Source: Pelagibius sp050330205 (GTDB taxonomy: Bacteria; Pseudomonadota; Alphaproteobacteria; Kiloniellales; Kiloniellaceae). From it: a DNA stretch of 64,000 nucleotides. Shown in pieces: positions 51,273 through 62,932 of this stretch. The number at the start of each line of letters is the position of its first letter. Position 1 is the first letter of the stretch. A model generated the notes under the pieces. The model worked only from the letters and a program-made list of their open reading frames with translations, was not told the DNA's origin and did not search any database. The stretch covers positions 1 through 64,000 of the forward strand of contig JBHJOA010000023.1 in the NCBI GenBank assembly GCA_050330205.1, in the 5' to 3' direction. A program made the translations under genes and the position numbers.

Positions 51273-52001
51273 ATGTCAACCGGCACCGTTCAGTTCTTCC
51301 GTGCCTGGCTACGGGATCCCCTGCGCGTCGCCTCAGTCACACCATCCAGCACAGCGCTGACTCGCAAAATATCCGCGGAGATTAGCCCAGCAAGCGGCCC
51401 CGTCATCGAGCTCGGACCAGGCACCGGTGTCTTTACCAGAGCTCTGCAAGGCCGCGGCATTGCGCCAGATCAGTTAACGCTGGTGGAGTCTGGGCCGGAA
51501 CTCGTCCCCTTGCCTTCAGCGCGTTTCCCCGACCTTCGGATCCTGACCATGGACGCCACAGCCCTGCGGTTTGTGGGTCTCTTTACAAGCACCAGCGCTG
51601 GCGCCGCAATCAGCAGCCTCCCCCTCCTCTCAATACCCCCAAGGAAAGTGCTCGCGATACTGTCGGGCACCTTCGCAAACATGCGCAGATCTGCAGCGTT
51701 CTACCGGATCACCTACGGTCTCCGGTGCCCCGTTCCCCGTCCGATCCTCGATAACCCGGGGCTGCGAGCCGTGCGCACGGGCTTCACCGTCGCGAACAAC
51801 CCATCGGCCTCTGCTCGTTCTGCTTTTGCGCCGGCGCCGGCAGGCCGGGGAGTCATCATCCAAACCGCTCTACTGATCAATGCCTGGGCGTCAGGCGCCA
51901 ATGCATATCGCCGTCGTGTGCCAAGCCGGCACGGGCAATGTGAGAATCCCATCGAGCAAAGGAGCAGAAGCACACTAACTCTCTCTTCGGGCAAGAGCTA
52001 A
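51273..52001 (+). CDS. PmtA-like SAM-dependent methyltransferase, copy 2
   Basis: The 242-residue paralogue of the gene at 49535 has FFRAWLRDPLRVASVTPSST, VIELGPGTGVFTRALQGRG, LVESGPELVPL and ISSLPLLSIPPRKVLAILSG. Similarity holds up to LRAVRTGFTVANNPS; the last ~60 residues (APAPAGRGVI onward) no longer align, while the alternative frame reads an arginine-rich tail LLLRRRRQAGE like that of copy 1. A frameshift near 51800 is possible. The ATG is chosen over the TTG one codon earlier. Confidence 0.7.
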   Translation: MSTGTVQFFRAWLRDPLRVASVTPSSTALTRKISAEISPASGPVIELGPGTGVFTRALQGRGIAPDQLTLVESGPELVPLPSARFPDLRILTMDATALRFVGLFTSTSAGAAISSLPLLSIPPRKVLAILSGTFANMRRSAAFYRITYGLRCPVPRPILDNPGLRAVRTGFTVANNPSASARSAFAPAPAGRGVIIQTALLINAWASGANAYRRRVPSRHGQCENPIEQRSRSTLTLSSGKS

Positions 52002-52217
52002 GGAAAGAGGCACACCTACAAAGCAAGTACCTGAGTAACTCCGCAGCGGGTCACGTGCCGAAGTCTGCGCGGCTCGCATCAAAGTCCGCAGTCAAGACCG
52101 AAGCTGACGTGTGAACCTGCTGCCTGCCCGGCGCCGCTTTCGCGGTGGCGACCGCTTTCCTGCAGTACCGAGGCGGCTAGACTAGCCAAAGCACCCTCCA
52201 CGACCAGGAAGGTTCCC

Positions 52218-52541
52218 ATGACAGGGCCCTGGGGCGCCGGCGACCCAATACATCCCGGTGAGATTCTCCAAACAGAGTTTCTTGGCCCGCACGGCCTCAG
52301 CAAGACGCGGCTGGCGCGGGCGACGGGGCTCTCTTCCAGCCGGCTTGCGCGCCTCACCCGGGGCCGCGGCCGAATCGGCGGCGAGGTGGCCTTTCTGCTG
52401 GGCCGGGCATTTCACACGACGCCGGAGTTCTGGCTGAACCTGCAGGCGCACTACGATCTCGAGCGCGCGCAGGCGACGATCGCCCCGGCGCCGGTGGCGC
52501 ATGCCCGGACGCTCGGCCGTCAGCTGCGCCGGGCACGCTAG
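52218..52541 (+). CDS. HigA-family antitoxin-like HTH protein (orphan)
   Basis: The 107-residue protein has IHPGEILQTEFLGPHGLSKT, an XRE-type HTH (RLARATGLSSSRLARLTRGR) and the HigA tail TTPEFWLNLQAHYDLERAQA. The ATG follows AGGAAGG. HigB-like toxin genes normally precede or follow HigA, but the 216 bases upstream and 613 bases downstream hold no such frame, so this antitoxin is an orphan. A broken copy of its C-terminal part lies at 44102-44260. Confidence 0.85.
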   Translation: MTGPWGAGDPIHPGEILQTEFLGPHGLSKTRLARATGLSSSRLARLTRGRGRIGGEVAFLLGRAFHTTPEFWLNLQAHYDLERAQATIAPAPVAHARTLGRQLRRAR

Positions 52542-53154
52542 CGGCGATGAGCGGTATTATCGCCCCCAGGACCGAGGCCGCTTCAGAAAGCAATCGGGCA
52601 TAGCGGGGGTACGGGCTCCGCAATCGCTTGGCGCCGGTCCCTGCCGCAGGAGCCATTTCGTTCGCCAAACGCTACGATTTTCATCGTCACGGCGAATGAA
52701 ATGGCACCGCCCTCAATCACCTCTGCGCCATAGAGCCTCTGTCCCTGCCCCCTGATCCTGGGGCCGTTTGTTAGTAGAGTCTGTTCGCCTTCCCGCCCCC
52801 CTACGCGCCCCGGTTTGCCCCTAGCCCCGATTGCTCAGCAACCATTTCAGGGGCACCCTTTGGTGCCGGCCAGCATGCGGCTCCCCGTCCGGCTTGGTTG
52901 GGCCTAACCGGTGGCTTCGGGCCGCCAGGTGCTGAGCTGGTTTTCTGTCGGCTAGGAGATCGCCAGGAGGTGTTCACCGCGACAGTCGCCACCGTTGAGA
53001 TCCACCAAGTCGAATCTCCGATTCTTGGTCTCTGGCATTCCGCCTCGAGTCAGCAAGCCGCGTTGCTTTTCCCAAACGCCATTCGAGCGGCTCCCCAAAT
53101 GCGAGCCGCTCTCATTCATTCAGGCATCTAACTGACTGAAATATATGGGGAAAA
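52542..53154. other. Gap without recognisable genes next to tRNA-Lys
   Basis: 613 bases between the higA-like gene and the tRNA 3' end. Short open frames on both strands lack ribosome sites and family resemblance. The stretch contains the compound inverted repeat listed separately, a small GGCACC/GGTGCC hairpin around 52854-52870, and a noticeably less GC-rich end near 53100-53150. Being at the 3' side of a tRNA it may be old mobile-element debris, but I see no integrase or clear attachment repeat. Confidence 0.5.
52652..52705. repeat. Compound inverted repeat (cruciform-like)
   Basis: Outer arms 52652-52666 and 52691-52705 match at 14 of 15 positions (GCCATTTCRTTCGCC). Inside the 24-nt spacer a second stem, ACGAT-TTTC-ATCGT, is present. 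The nested symmetry looks like a structured intergenic element or a small mobile-element end. No function can be assigned. Confidence 0.55.
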
Positions 53155-53230
<76 letters not shown>

Positions 53231-53378
53231 CCAGGGGCCCACTGGGCCACCGAAAACCCGGTGGGTCCGCCGGGAAGCGGGGTGATAGCAAGTCCGGCCC
53301 CCTTTGTCGAGGCCCTATTGCCCCGGAAAATGAGCCAAATCCGGGCCCTGCACCGGCCGGCTCGGCCGCAGGCCCCGG

Positions 53379-54533
53379 TCAGGCTTCGGCGGTACCGCGC
53401 CGCGAAATGCGGACGTCGCGATGGATATAGCAGGACATGACGAGGCCCATGGAACCCATCACGGTCAGCAGGACGGTGCCGCCATAGGACACCAGCGGCA
53501 GCGGCACGCCGACCACCGGGAACACCCCCATGACCATCGCCATGTTGATGAAGACGTAGAGAAAGAGGTTCGTGGTCAGGCCCAGCGCCAGCAGGCGGGC
53601 GAACTGGCTGCGCACCCGGAAGGCAATGGCGAAGCCGTAGCACAGCACGAGCACGTAGAGGCCGAGCAGCGTCAGGCTGCCGACCAGGCCGAATTCCTCG
53701 GCCAGCATGGTGAAGATGAAGTCGGTTTGTTTCTCCGGCAGGAAATTCAGGTGGCTCTGGGTGCCCTGCATGAAGCCCTTGCCGGTAATCGCCCCGGAGC
53801 CGAAGCCGATCATCGCCTGCAGGGTGTGATAGCCGGCCCCCAGGGGATCGTTCTCGGGATTGAGGAACATCAGCACGCGGTCGCGCTGGTAGTCGTGCAG
53901 GAACTGCCAGGCGAGCGGGATGGTGGCGAGACCCGCGACGACAGCCAGGGCGAACTTCCACCAGCGCACCCCGGCGCAGAAGAACAGCGCGCCGCCCGCC
54001 AGCAGCAACATGCCGGCAGTCCCGAGATCCGGTTGCTTCAAAACCAGCGCCGCCGGCGCCAGCACCATGGCGATCGGTAGAATCAGGTACAGCGGGCTGC
54101 CGATCTCCTCGACGGAGACACCATGGAAATAGCGTGCCAGCGCGAGAATCATCGCCACCTTCATCACTTCGGAAGGCTGCAGGCGCACGAAGCCGATGTC
54201 GATCCAGCGCTGTGCGCCCATGCCGACGTGGCCCATCACCTCAACCGCGCCGAGCAGCAGGAGGCTGCCGAGGTAGATCACGTAGGCATAGCGCAGCCAG
54301 AAGCGGATATCGATCAGAGCTGCGGTGAACATGATGACGAGACCGAGGCCAAAGCGCATCATCTGGCGCGAGGCCCAGGGCTCCATGGAGCCGTTGGCCG
54401 CCGAATAGAGCATCGCGAAGCCGACCCCCGCGATCAGCGTAAGCAGCAGCACCAGGCCCCAGTTCAGTTGCCAGACCTTCTGGCGCAGGGTCAGTTCGGG
54501 ATTGCGGGTGGATAGAAAGGCGTCCGCCGGCAT
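53379..54533 (-). CDS. rodA: Rod-shape peptidoglycan glycosyltransferase RodA
   Basis: The 384-residue SEDS protein has about ten membrane segments, including LNWGLVLLLTLIAGVGFAML, LQPSEVMKVAMILALARYF, LKQPDLGTAGMLL, DPLGAGYHTLQAMIGFGSG and GVPLPLVSYGGT, all SEDS signatures. It polymerises lipid II for lateral wall growth with PBP2. The ATG shares one base with the mrdA stop (TGATG). A longer open frame from 54716 only shadows mrdA. It is the last gene of the mreBCD-mrdA-rodA operon. Confidence 0.95.
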   Translation of the reverse strand: MPADAFLSTRNPELTLRQKVWQLNWGLVLLLTLIAGVGFAMLYSAANGSMEPWASRQMMRFGLGLVIMFTAALIDIRFWLRYAYVIYLGSLLLLGAVEVMGHVGMGAQRWIDIGFVRLQPSEVMKVAMILALARYFHGVSVEEIGSPLYLILPIAMVLAPAALVLKQPDLGTAGMLLLAGGALFFCAGVRWWKFALAVVAGLATIPLAWQFLHDYQRDRVLMFLNPENDPLGAGYHTLQAMIGFGSGAITGKGFMQGTQSHLNFLPEKQTDFIFTMLAEEFGLVGSLTLLGLYVLVLCYGFAIAFRVRSQFARLLALGLTTNLFLYVFINMAMVMGVFPVVGVPLPLVSYGGTVLLTVMGSMGLVMSCYIHRDVRISRRGTAEA

Positions 54534-56440
54534 CAGCCCCGCTCCGCGATCTGCGCAGTCGCCACGATGGGCAGCGAACGGCGACCAGCCGGATCGCGAA
54601 GCTGGGTCTCCAGCATGATGTCGCGCGCGATCGGGGCCGCCACCGCCGAGCCGCCACCGCCGTGCTCGACCACCACGGCACAGCAGTAGCGCGGCTTGTG
54701 AACCGGCGCGTAGCAAACAAAGAGGGCGTGGTCACGACGACGCCAGGGCAGCTGCTCATTCTTGGTCACGCCGGCGGCACGCTCGGCCATAGTGATGCGG
54801 CGTACCTGGGAGGTGCCGGTTTTGCCGGCAAGTTCCATGCCCTCATCCTCGATGCGGGCACGATAGGCCGTACCGCGAGGGTGGTTGCTTACCGCATCCA
54901 TCGCCTCTCGCATGATCTGGAGATGTTCAGGCGGCACGTCGAGCGGCGCAAAGTCCGGCATCGCGAGGCTTTCGCCCCCGGCTCCGCCCGCAACGGGCTC
55001 AGCGTCGGCGCGGACGCCGCGGGCAAGCCGCGGGATGACGCGCCGGCCGCTGGCCAGGCGCGCAGTCATGGTCGCAAGCTGCAACGGCGTGGTCAGCACG
55101 AATCCCTGCCCTATGGCGGCGATCAGCGTTTCGCCGCCATGCCACACCTCGCCGATGTTAGCCAGCTTCCAGTCGCGGGTCGGGACGACGCCGCCCTTCT
55201 CGCCGTTGATGTCGATGCCGACCGGGGCGCCGAGCCCGAAGGTATTGGCCATCGCTGCCATATTGTCGACGCCGACCTTGCGGGAGATGTCGTAGAAGTA
55301 GACGTCGCAGGAGTGCTTGATGGCCTCATGCATGTCGACCCAGCCGTGGCCGTGCTTCTTCCAGCAGTGGAAGCGTGCATTGCCCAGGGTCATGTGACCC
55401 GGACAGAATACCTTGTAGTCCGCCCGCACACCGGCCTTCAGCGCCGCAAGCGCAGGCACCATCTTGAAGGTCGAACCCGGCGCGTAGAGTCCAGCGATGG
55501 CCTTGTTAGTCAGCGGGTGCAGCGGATCGTTGATGAGGTCGTTCCACCGTTTGACCGTGAGACCGGTATTGAAGACGTTCGGATCGAAGCTGGGTGCCGA
55601 GGCCAGCGCCAGGACGTCGCCGTTCTCCACGTCCATGACGACGGCAGAGGCACTCTGCTCGCTCATCAGGCGCTGATGCACGAAAGTCTGCAGGCCGCCG
55701 TCCACCGTCAGCACGAGTTCCTGGCCGGGCTTGCCTTCGTCGCGCTTTAGCTCGCGGATGACGCGGCCGTAGGCGTTGACCTCGATCTGGCTGGTGCCGG
55801 CGCTGCCGCGCAGGGAAGTATCGTATTTCTGCTCGATTCCGTTCTTGCCGATGCGGAAGCCGGGCAGTTCGAGGAGCGGATCTCCGGTCAGGTCGCGCTC
55901 TGCAACCGCGGCAACATACCCCAGCACATGTGCCATGGAATCGGCGAAGGGATAGTCGCGGATCTGGCCCATCTCGATGGTGACCCCGGGCAGATCGGGC
56001 CCGTTCACCTCGACGCGGCTTACCTCATCCCAGGTCAGGTTCTCGCGGACCGTCACAGGCACGAAGCTGCGCTTGCGCGCGACCTCGCGCAGGACCCGCT
56101 TGTGATCGTGCTCGTTGAGTTCGATGATATGTGAGAGCGCCTTCAGCACCATCTCCACGTCACCGGCATGCTCGCGCACCAGCACGACGCGGAAGTTCTG
56201 CCGGTTGCTGGCCAGCGGCAGGCCGAAGCGGTCGAGAATGCGCCCGCGAGGCGGCGGCAGCAGGCGCAGATTGATGCGGTTGTCCTCCGCCAGCGTCTTG
56301 TAGCGGTCGGCCTCCACCACCTGCAGGTAGTACATGCGGGCGGCCAAGCCAGAAAACAGCAGGGCCTGGGCGCCGCCGAGCAGCAGGCCGCGTCGCGTAA
56401 ACGACCTCTGGCGTTCGTTGTCCTCGTTCTTCTGGAGCAT
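54533..56440 (-). CDS. mrdA: Penicillin-binding protein 2 (elongation transpeptidase)
   Basis: The 635-residue class B PBP has one N-terminal membrane anchor (GLLLGGAQALLFSGLAARMY), a pedestal with PPPRGRILDRFGLPLASN, and a transpeptidase domain with catalytic Ser in APGSTFKMV, the second motif HSCDVYFYD (SxD here, as in PBP2s) and KTGTSQV. It crosslinks peptidoglycan in the elongasome with RodA. The position between mreD and rodA is the normal order. Confidence 0.96.
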   Translation of the reverse strand: MLQKNEDNERQRSFTRRGLLLGGAQALLFSGLAARMYYLQVVEADRYKTLAEDNRINLRLLPPPRGRILDRFGLPLASNRQNFRVVLVREHAGDVEMVLKALSHIIELNEHDHKRVLREVARKRSFVPVTVRENLTWDEVSRVEVNGPDLPGVTIEMGQIRDYPFADSMAHVLGYVAAVAERDLTGDPLLELPGFRIGKNGIEQKYDTSLRGSAGTSQIEVNAYGRVIRELKRDEGKPGQELVLTVDGGLQTFVHQRLMSEQSASAVVMDVENGDVLALASAPSFDPNVFNTGLTVKRWNDLINDPLHPLTNKAIAGLYAPGSTFKMVPALAALKAGVRADYKVFCPGHMTLGNARFHCWKKHGHGWVDMHEAIKHSCDVYFYDISRKVGVDNMAAMANTFGLGAPVGIDINGEKGGVVPTRDWKLANIGEVWHGGETLIAAIGQGFVLTTPLQLATMTARLASGRRVIPRLARGVRADAEPVAGGAGGESLAMPDFAPLDVPPEHLQIMREAMDAVSNHPRGTAYRARIEDEGMELAGKTGTSQVRRITMAERAAGVTKNEQLPWRRRDHALFVCYAPVHKPRYCCAVVVEHGGGGSAVAAPIARDIMLETQLRDPAGRRSLPIVATAQIAERG

Positions 56441-56458
56441 GGCCGCGATACCCGTCGC

Positions 56459-56974
56459 TTAATGCTGGAACAGCCGCTGGCCGCGCAGGAAGGCCCAGGC
56501 CAGACAGGGATAGAACGCGGTGGTAACGAGATACTGGAAGAAAAGTGCCGCCGGATCGACAAGAGCTACCATGGCGATGCTCGTGAGCAGCCAGGTGACG
56601 GTCAGGGCCACTGCCGCCACCACCATGAAGGCAAACCAGATCACGGCAAAGGACGCCGCCAGGAAAAACCGGTGCCGCCAGACTACGAGCGCGTGCGCCA
56701 CCAGCAGCCCGACGATGCCGGGGCCGATTACACTGCCGGTCAGCAGATCCTGGAAAAACCCGATGAGGAACACGGCCCAGATCGGCATCAGGTCGGGGCG
56801 ATGCACCGACCAGAAGAACACGCCGATGAGGGCCAGCGCCGGGACGATGGGCGACAGGTCGGCGATGCGCAGGGGCACCAGGCCGAGAAGCACCAGCAGC
56901 AGCGTCACGAAGAAGGGCGAAATGCTGCGGGCGACGACATCGAGCCGGTGCCAAAGCCCCTCTTCCTGTCTCAC
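56459..56974 (-). CDS. mreD: Rod shape-determining protein MreD
   Basis: The 171-residue inner-membrane protein has about five hydrophobic segments and the family pattern RPDLMPIWAVFLIGFFQDLL followed by TGSVIGPGI. It begins with GTG overlapping the mreC stop (GTGA). Part of the elongasome scaffold linking MreC, PBP2 and RodA; MreD sequences vary widely, so the call rests on pattern and position. Confidence 0.92.
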   Translation of the reverse strand: MRQEEGLWHRLDVVARSISPFFVTLLLVLLGLVPLRIADLSPIVPALALIGVFFWSVHRPDLMPIWAVFLIGFFQDLLTGSVIGPGIVGLLVAHALVVWRHRFFLAASFAVIWFAFMVVAAVALTVTWLLTSIAMVALVDPAALFFQYLVTTAFYPCLAWAFLRGQRLFQH

Positions 56975-57870
56975 GGCTCGCTCCCTGCCGCCGCAGCCGC
57001 CCGGGCCGCCCCTACCTGCCGTTCGAAATCGAGGACGCCGGGCGTCTCGTAGTCGACGATGCGCAGCACCTCCATGTGGGCCCAGCCGACAAAGGGCTTC
57101 ACCCGGAAGCCCTTCTCGGTGACCGCGGCGACCACGCCGATTGGCAGGCCCGGCGGAAACACGCCGCCGTAACCGGACGTGGTCACGCGGTCGCCGACCT
57201 GGATTTTCGCCGTCGGGCCGAGGTAGAGCAGTTCCGGCGCATTGGTGTTGTCGCCGGCCAGCACGGCGCGGTCACGCGCGGCGCCGACCACCACCGGAAC
57301 GCGGCTGTTGATGTCGGTCAGCAGCAGCACCCGGGCCGAGCGCTGACCGACCTCTGCCACGCGGCCGGCGAGGCCGTCGCCCGTGGTCGCCGCCTGACCC
57401 TTCTCGACTCCGTCGCGCGCGCCGGCATTAATCAGCACGGTCCGCACGAAAGCACCACCAGGATCGCCGACCACCCGCGCCGTAATGAAGCGTGTCGTCG
57501 GGTCCGGCACCATGTTACTGAGGCTTCGCAGTGCGGCGTTTTCCGCCTCGAGCCGATGGGCCACCGCCTGCCACTGCAGCAGCCGGGCGTTCTGCTCCTT
57601 CAGGAACTGGTTCTCGGCGCTCAGCCGGGTGAAGGCCTCCGCCTGCTCGATGACGCCGCTGAAGGTGTCGACCGGCTGCGATACGGCGGTGAGGATCGGG
57701 GTCACCATGTCGGTGACCGCCGTGCGCGCATTCTCGACGATGAAGGTGTTGGTCCGCCCGATCAGCATGAGCCCGAAGGCCGCGCCGACCAGAAGCAGCA
57801 GAGCAAAGCGGCTCGCCCAGGCTTTCAGCGGCGAGGCAACGCGGATCTCTGAGCCGGTCGGTTTGTTCAC
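56971..57870 (-). CDS. mreC: Rod shape-determining protein MreC
   Basis: The 299-residue bitopic protein has a membrane segment at residues ~16-34 (RFALLLLVGAAFGLMLIG), a coiled-coil-prone stretch (LSAENQFLKEQNARLLQWQA), and the periplasmic beta-domain with TARVVGDPGGAFVRTVLINA, GLAGRVAEVGQRSARVLLLT and VTTSGYGGVFPPGLPIGVV. It connects MreB to PBP2 and RodA. The GTG start has a strong AGGAGG. It follows mreB by 115 bases. Confidence 0.95.
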   Translation of the reverse strand: MNKPTGSEIRVASPLKAWASRFALLLLVGAAFGLMLIGRTNTFIVENARTAVTDMVTPILTAVSQPVDTFSGVIEQAEAFTRLSAENQFLKEQNARLLQWQAVAHRLEAENAALRSLSNMVPDPTTRFITARVVGDPGGAFVRTVLINAGARDGVEKGQAATTGDGLAGRVAEVGQRSARVLLLTDINSRVPVVVGAARDRAVLAGDNTNAPELLYLGPTAKIQVGDRVTTSGYGGVFPPGLPIGVVAAVTEKGFRVKPFVGWAHMEVLRIVDYETPGVLDFERQVGAARAAAAAGSEP

Positions 57871-57985
57871 AGGACCTCCTGTCGCTGCAGCCCCCCAACC
57901 AGGCCATCGAGCGACCGATTCGGGCTAAGTTACCGAACCATCACAACAAATACAAATGAAGAAACCGTTGACTGCTAATAGATCC

Positions 57986-59026
<1,041 letters not shown>

Positions 59027-59099
59027 GGATCCAATCGCCTTTTCTTCAATCCAAGAAACATGCCGCGGAGCCCGCGGCGGTTAAAACTCCGAAACCGGA

Positions 59100-60689
<1,590 letters not shown>

Positions 60690-61092
60690 TGCCTGTCACA
60701 CCCTCGTCTCGTGACCCACAATCCGGGCCGGGTGCCGCCTGGGCCCACCGCGTCCCGTCAAATCCTCGGCCTCCGGCCACGCGCCGACGACGGCGGCGTG
60801 GTGCGGCGGAAGAAAAGCTGGCGCACGACTGATCCTTCTGGACCACGGGAAGGGTTCCCTGCTTCTGACGGCCACCCCCGCAGGATGATCCGGCCTTCCG
60901 TGGCTCGCGCCGTCTCCCGTCTCGGCGCGGCGGCCCCGCCAGGGACCCGCCATTCGTCTCAGAAGCGTGGTTAACGCCTACTTTTCTAAACTCCGCTCAG
61001 GAGGTTAACAATATCTAATTTGGAAGCGTTAATAATTGCTGAAGTGCAGCGCCTTCCTACGTTTTTTTTAGCCGAGGAAGGTTTGCCGGAGG
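60690..61092. other. leuA upstream region, no gene recognised
   Basis: A 403-base stretch between leuA and the GNAT gene. An open frame of 85 codons directly upstream of leuA lacks a run of leucine codons, so it is not a convincing attenuator leader peptide. Around 60965-61060 the sequence becomes A/T-rich (GTTAACAATATCTAATTTGG), which is a plausible promoter zone. A CCTTCCT/AGGAAGG pair (61050-61081) flanks a run of eight T on the plus strand. Confidence 0.45.
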
Positions 61093-61671
61093 TTACCCGG
61101 AGCGCGCTGCCGGCTTCACCGCGCGATAGAGCACGTGCCGCCGCAGCGGGCGTCCGGCGGGCAACCCAGGATGGTCGAAGTCGTCGGCCGGGTTGTGGGT
61201 CATGCCGATGCGCCGCATGACCGCCTGGGAGCGGCTGTTGGTCGTGGCGGTGAAGGAAACGATCTCCGCCAGACCCAACTCCCCGAACCCGAAGGCAAGA
61301 GCCGCGCGGGCGCCCTCAGTGGCGTAGCCCCGGCCCCAGTGCGCGCGAGCGAGGCGCCAGCCGACCTCGACCACGCTCTGGCCCGGCGGCAGGAAGTGGG
61401 CACCGAAGTCGGGTACCGAAAGCCCGATGAAGCCGATGAAGGGCGCCACGCCCGGCACCTCGGCCGCCCACCAGCCAAAGCCGCGCTCTGCCATGTCCGC
61501 GCGGATACCGGCGGCCAGCGCCGCTGTTTCGTCCGCCGTCAGGGTGGATGGAAAGTGTTCCATGACCGCCGGATCGGCGTTCAGCGCCGCAAAGGGCGCG
61601 AGGTCGCTGTCCCGCCAGGGGCGCAGGACGAGCCGTTCGGTGGTGAGGGTCGGTTCGGTGCCGGTCGGCAT
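61093..61671 (-). CDS. GNAT-family N-acetyltransferase (RimJ/RimL-like)
   Basis: The 192-residue protein has the RimJ/L-type start LTTERLVLRPWRDSDLAPFA, VEVGWRLARAHWGRGYATEG with the acetyl-CoA pyrophosphate loop, and FTATTNSRSQAVMRRIGM. Such proteins acetylate amino groups of proteins or small molecules; the acceptor is unknown. It is between ilvC and leuA but separated from ilvC by a strong hairpin, so it is probably not part of branched-chain synthesis. Confidence 0.88.
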   Translation of the reverse strand: MPTGTEPTLTTERLVLRPWRDSDLAPFAALNADPAVMEHFPSTLTADETAALAAGIRADMAERGFGWWAAEVPGVAPFIGFIGLSVPDFGAHFLPPGQSVVEVGWRLARAHWGRGYATEGARAALAFGFGELGLAEIVSFTATTNSRSQAVMRRIGMTHNPADDFDHPGLPAGRPLRRHVLYRAVKPAARSG

Positions 61672-61705
61672 GGCGAAGCCCTGAAATCACCTCGGAGAAA
61701 CACCT

Positions 61706-61735
61706 CGGGCCCCGCGCATCTCCTCGCGGGGCCCG
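61706..61735 (-). terminator. Terminator-like hairpin after ilvC
   Basis: An 11-bp perfect stem, CGGGCCCCGCG and its reverse complement, with an 8-nt loop, lies 28 bases past the ilvC stop. The minus-strand sequence continues AGGTGTTTCTCC, a poor T tract, but the stem is very stable and sits in the expected place. Confidence 0.6.
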
Positions 61736-61763
61736 GGGCCGAGCGTAAAGCCCGAAGGAACGG

Positions 61764-62783
61764 CTAGTTCTTTTCCTTGTCGACCAGCTGGTTGGCGGCA
61801 ATCCACGGCATCATCGCGCGCAGCTTGGCGCCGACCTCCTCGATCGAGTGCTCGGCCGAGCGCCGGCGCATGGCCTTGAAGGAGGGCTGGCCGGCCCGGC
61901 ATTCCGTCACCCAGTCGCGTGCGAAGCGGCCGGACTGGATGTCGTCCAGGATCCGCTTCATCTCGGCCTTGGTCTCATCGGTGACGATGCGCGGGCCGCG
62001 GGTATAGTCGCCGAACTCGGCGGTGTTGGAGATCGAGTAGCGCATGTTCGCCATGCCGCCCTCGTACATCAGGTCGACGATCAGCTTCACCTCGTGCAGG
62101 CACTCGAAGTAGGCCATCTCCGGGGCGTAGCCGGCCTCCACCAGGGTCTCGTAGCCGGCGGTGATGAGGGCCGTGAGGCCGCCGCAGAGCACCACCTGCT
62201 CGCCGAAGAGGTCGGTTTCGCACTCTTCCTTGAAGGTGGTCTCGATGACGCCGGAGCGCCCGCCGCCGATGGCCGAGGCGTAGGACAGCGCGATCTCCTG
62301 GGCGTTGCCGGAGGCGTTCTGCGCCACCGCGATGAGGCAGGGCACGCCGCCGCCGCGCACGTACTCGGAGCGCACGGTGTGGCCGGGGCCCTTCGGGGCG
62401 ATCATGAAGACGTCGAGATCCTTGCGCGGCTCGATCAGGTTGAAGTGGACGTTGAGGCCGTGGGCGAAGGCCAGCGCGGCGCCTTCCTTCAGGTTCGGGG
62501 CCAGGCAGTCACGGTAGATGTCGGCCTGCAACTCGTCGGGGGTCAGCATCATGACCACGTCGGCCCACTTGGCGGCGTCTTCCGGGGTCATCACCTGGAA
62601 ACCGGCCTTCTCGGCCTTCTTGGCGCTGGCCGAGCCGGCCCTGAGCGCCACCCGGACGTCGGAAACACCGCTGTCCTTGAGGTTGTTGGCATGGGCGTGG
62701 CCCTGGCTGCCGTAGCCGACGATGGCAACCTTCTTGCCCTTGATCAGATTGACGTCGGCGTCCCGATCGTAATAGACGCGCAT
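61764..62783 (-). CDS. ilvC: Ketol-acid reductoisomerase
   Basis: The 339-residue class I enzyme has the NADPH-binding VAIVGYGSQGHAHANNLKDS, MLTPDELQADIYRD, FAHGLNVHFN, APKGPGHTVRSEYVRGGGVP and the metal-site ETTFKEECETDLFGEQVVLCG. It catalyses the second step of valine/isoleucine synthesis. Length and motifs are standard. The ATG gives the usual MRVYYDRDADVNLIKGKKV start. It lies between ilvN and leuA on the same strand. Confidence 0.97.
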   Translation of the reverse strand: MRVYYDRDADVNLIKGKKVAIVGYGSQGHAHANNLKDSGVSDVRVALRAGSASAKKAEKAGFQVMTPEDAAKWADVVMMLTPDELQADIYRDCLAPNLKEGAALAFAHGLNVHFNLIEPRKDLDVFMIAPKGPGHTVRSEYVRGGGVPCLIAVAQNASGNAQEIALSYASAIGGGRSGVIETTFKEECETDLFGEQVVLCGGLTALITAGYETLVEAGYAPEMAYFECLHEVKLIVDLMYEGGMANMRYSISNTAEFGDYTRGPRIVTDETKAEMKRILDDIQSGRFARDWVTECRAGQPSFKAMRRRSAEHSIEEVGAKLRAMMPWIAANQLVDKEKN

Positions 62784-62932
62784 TGCAGCCGTCTCCCATT
62801 GTCATTTTGTTGTCCGAAAAGGCTCGGGCGGGGTTCTAAAACGCCGGGGGGGAAAGCGCAACGGGATTCCCGGCATGGCGCCTTGCGCCTGCCGCATAGC
62901 CCGGAATCCGCGGATTTCCGAGGTTTTCCAGC

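Noticed and set aside
52898..53131. 77-codon open frame near tRNA-Lys
   Set aside because: No ribosome site, no family resemblance and composition unlike the genes nearby.
54534..54716. Upstream extension of rodA
   Set aside because: The added residues are an arginine-rich shadow of mrdA; the ATG at 54533 in a TGATG overlap fits RodA homologues.
60696..60953. 85-codon frame upstream of leuA as attenuator leader peptide
   Set aside because: No cluster of Leu codons and no alternative terminator/antiterminator stems that I could draw.
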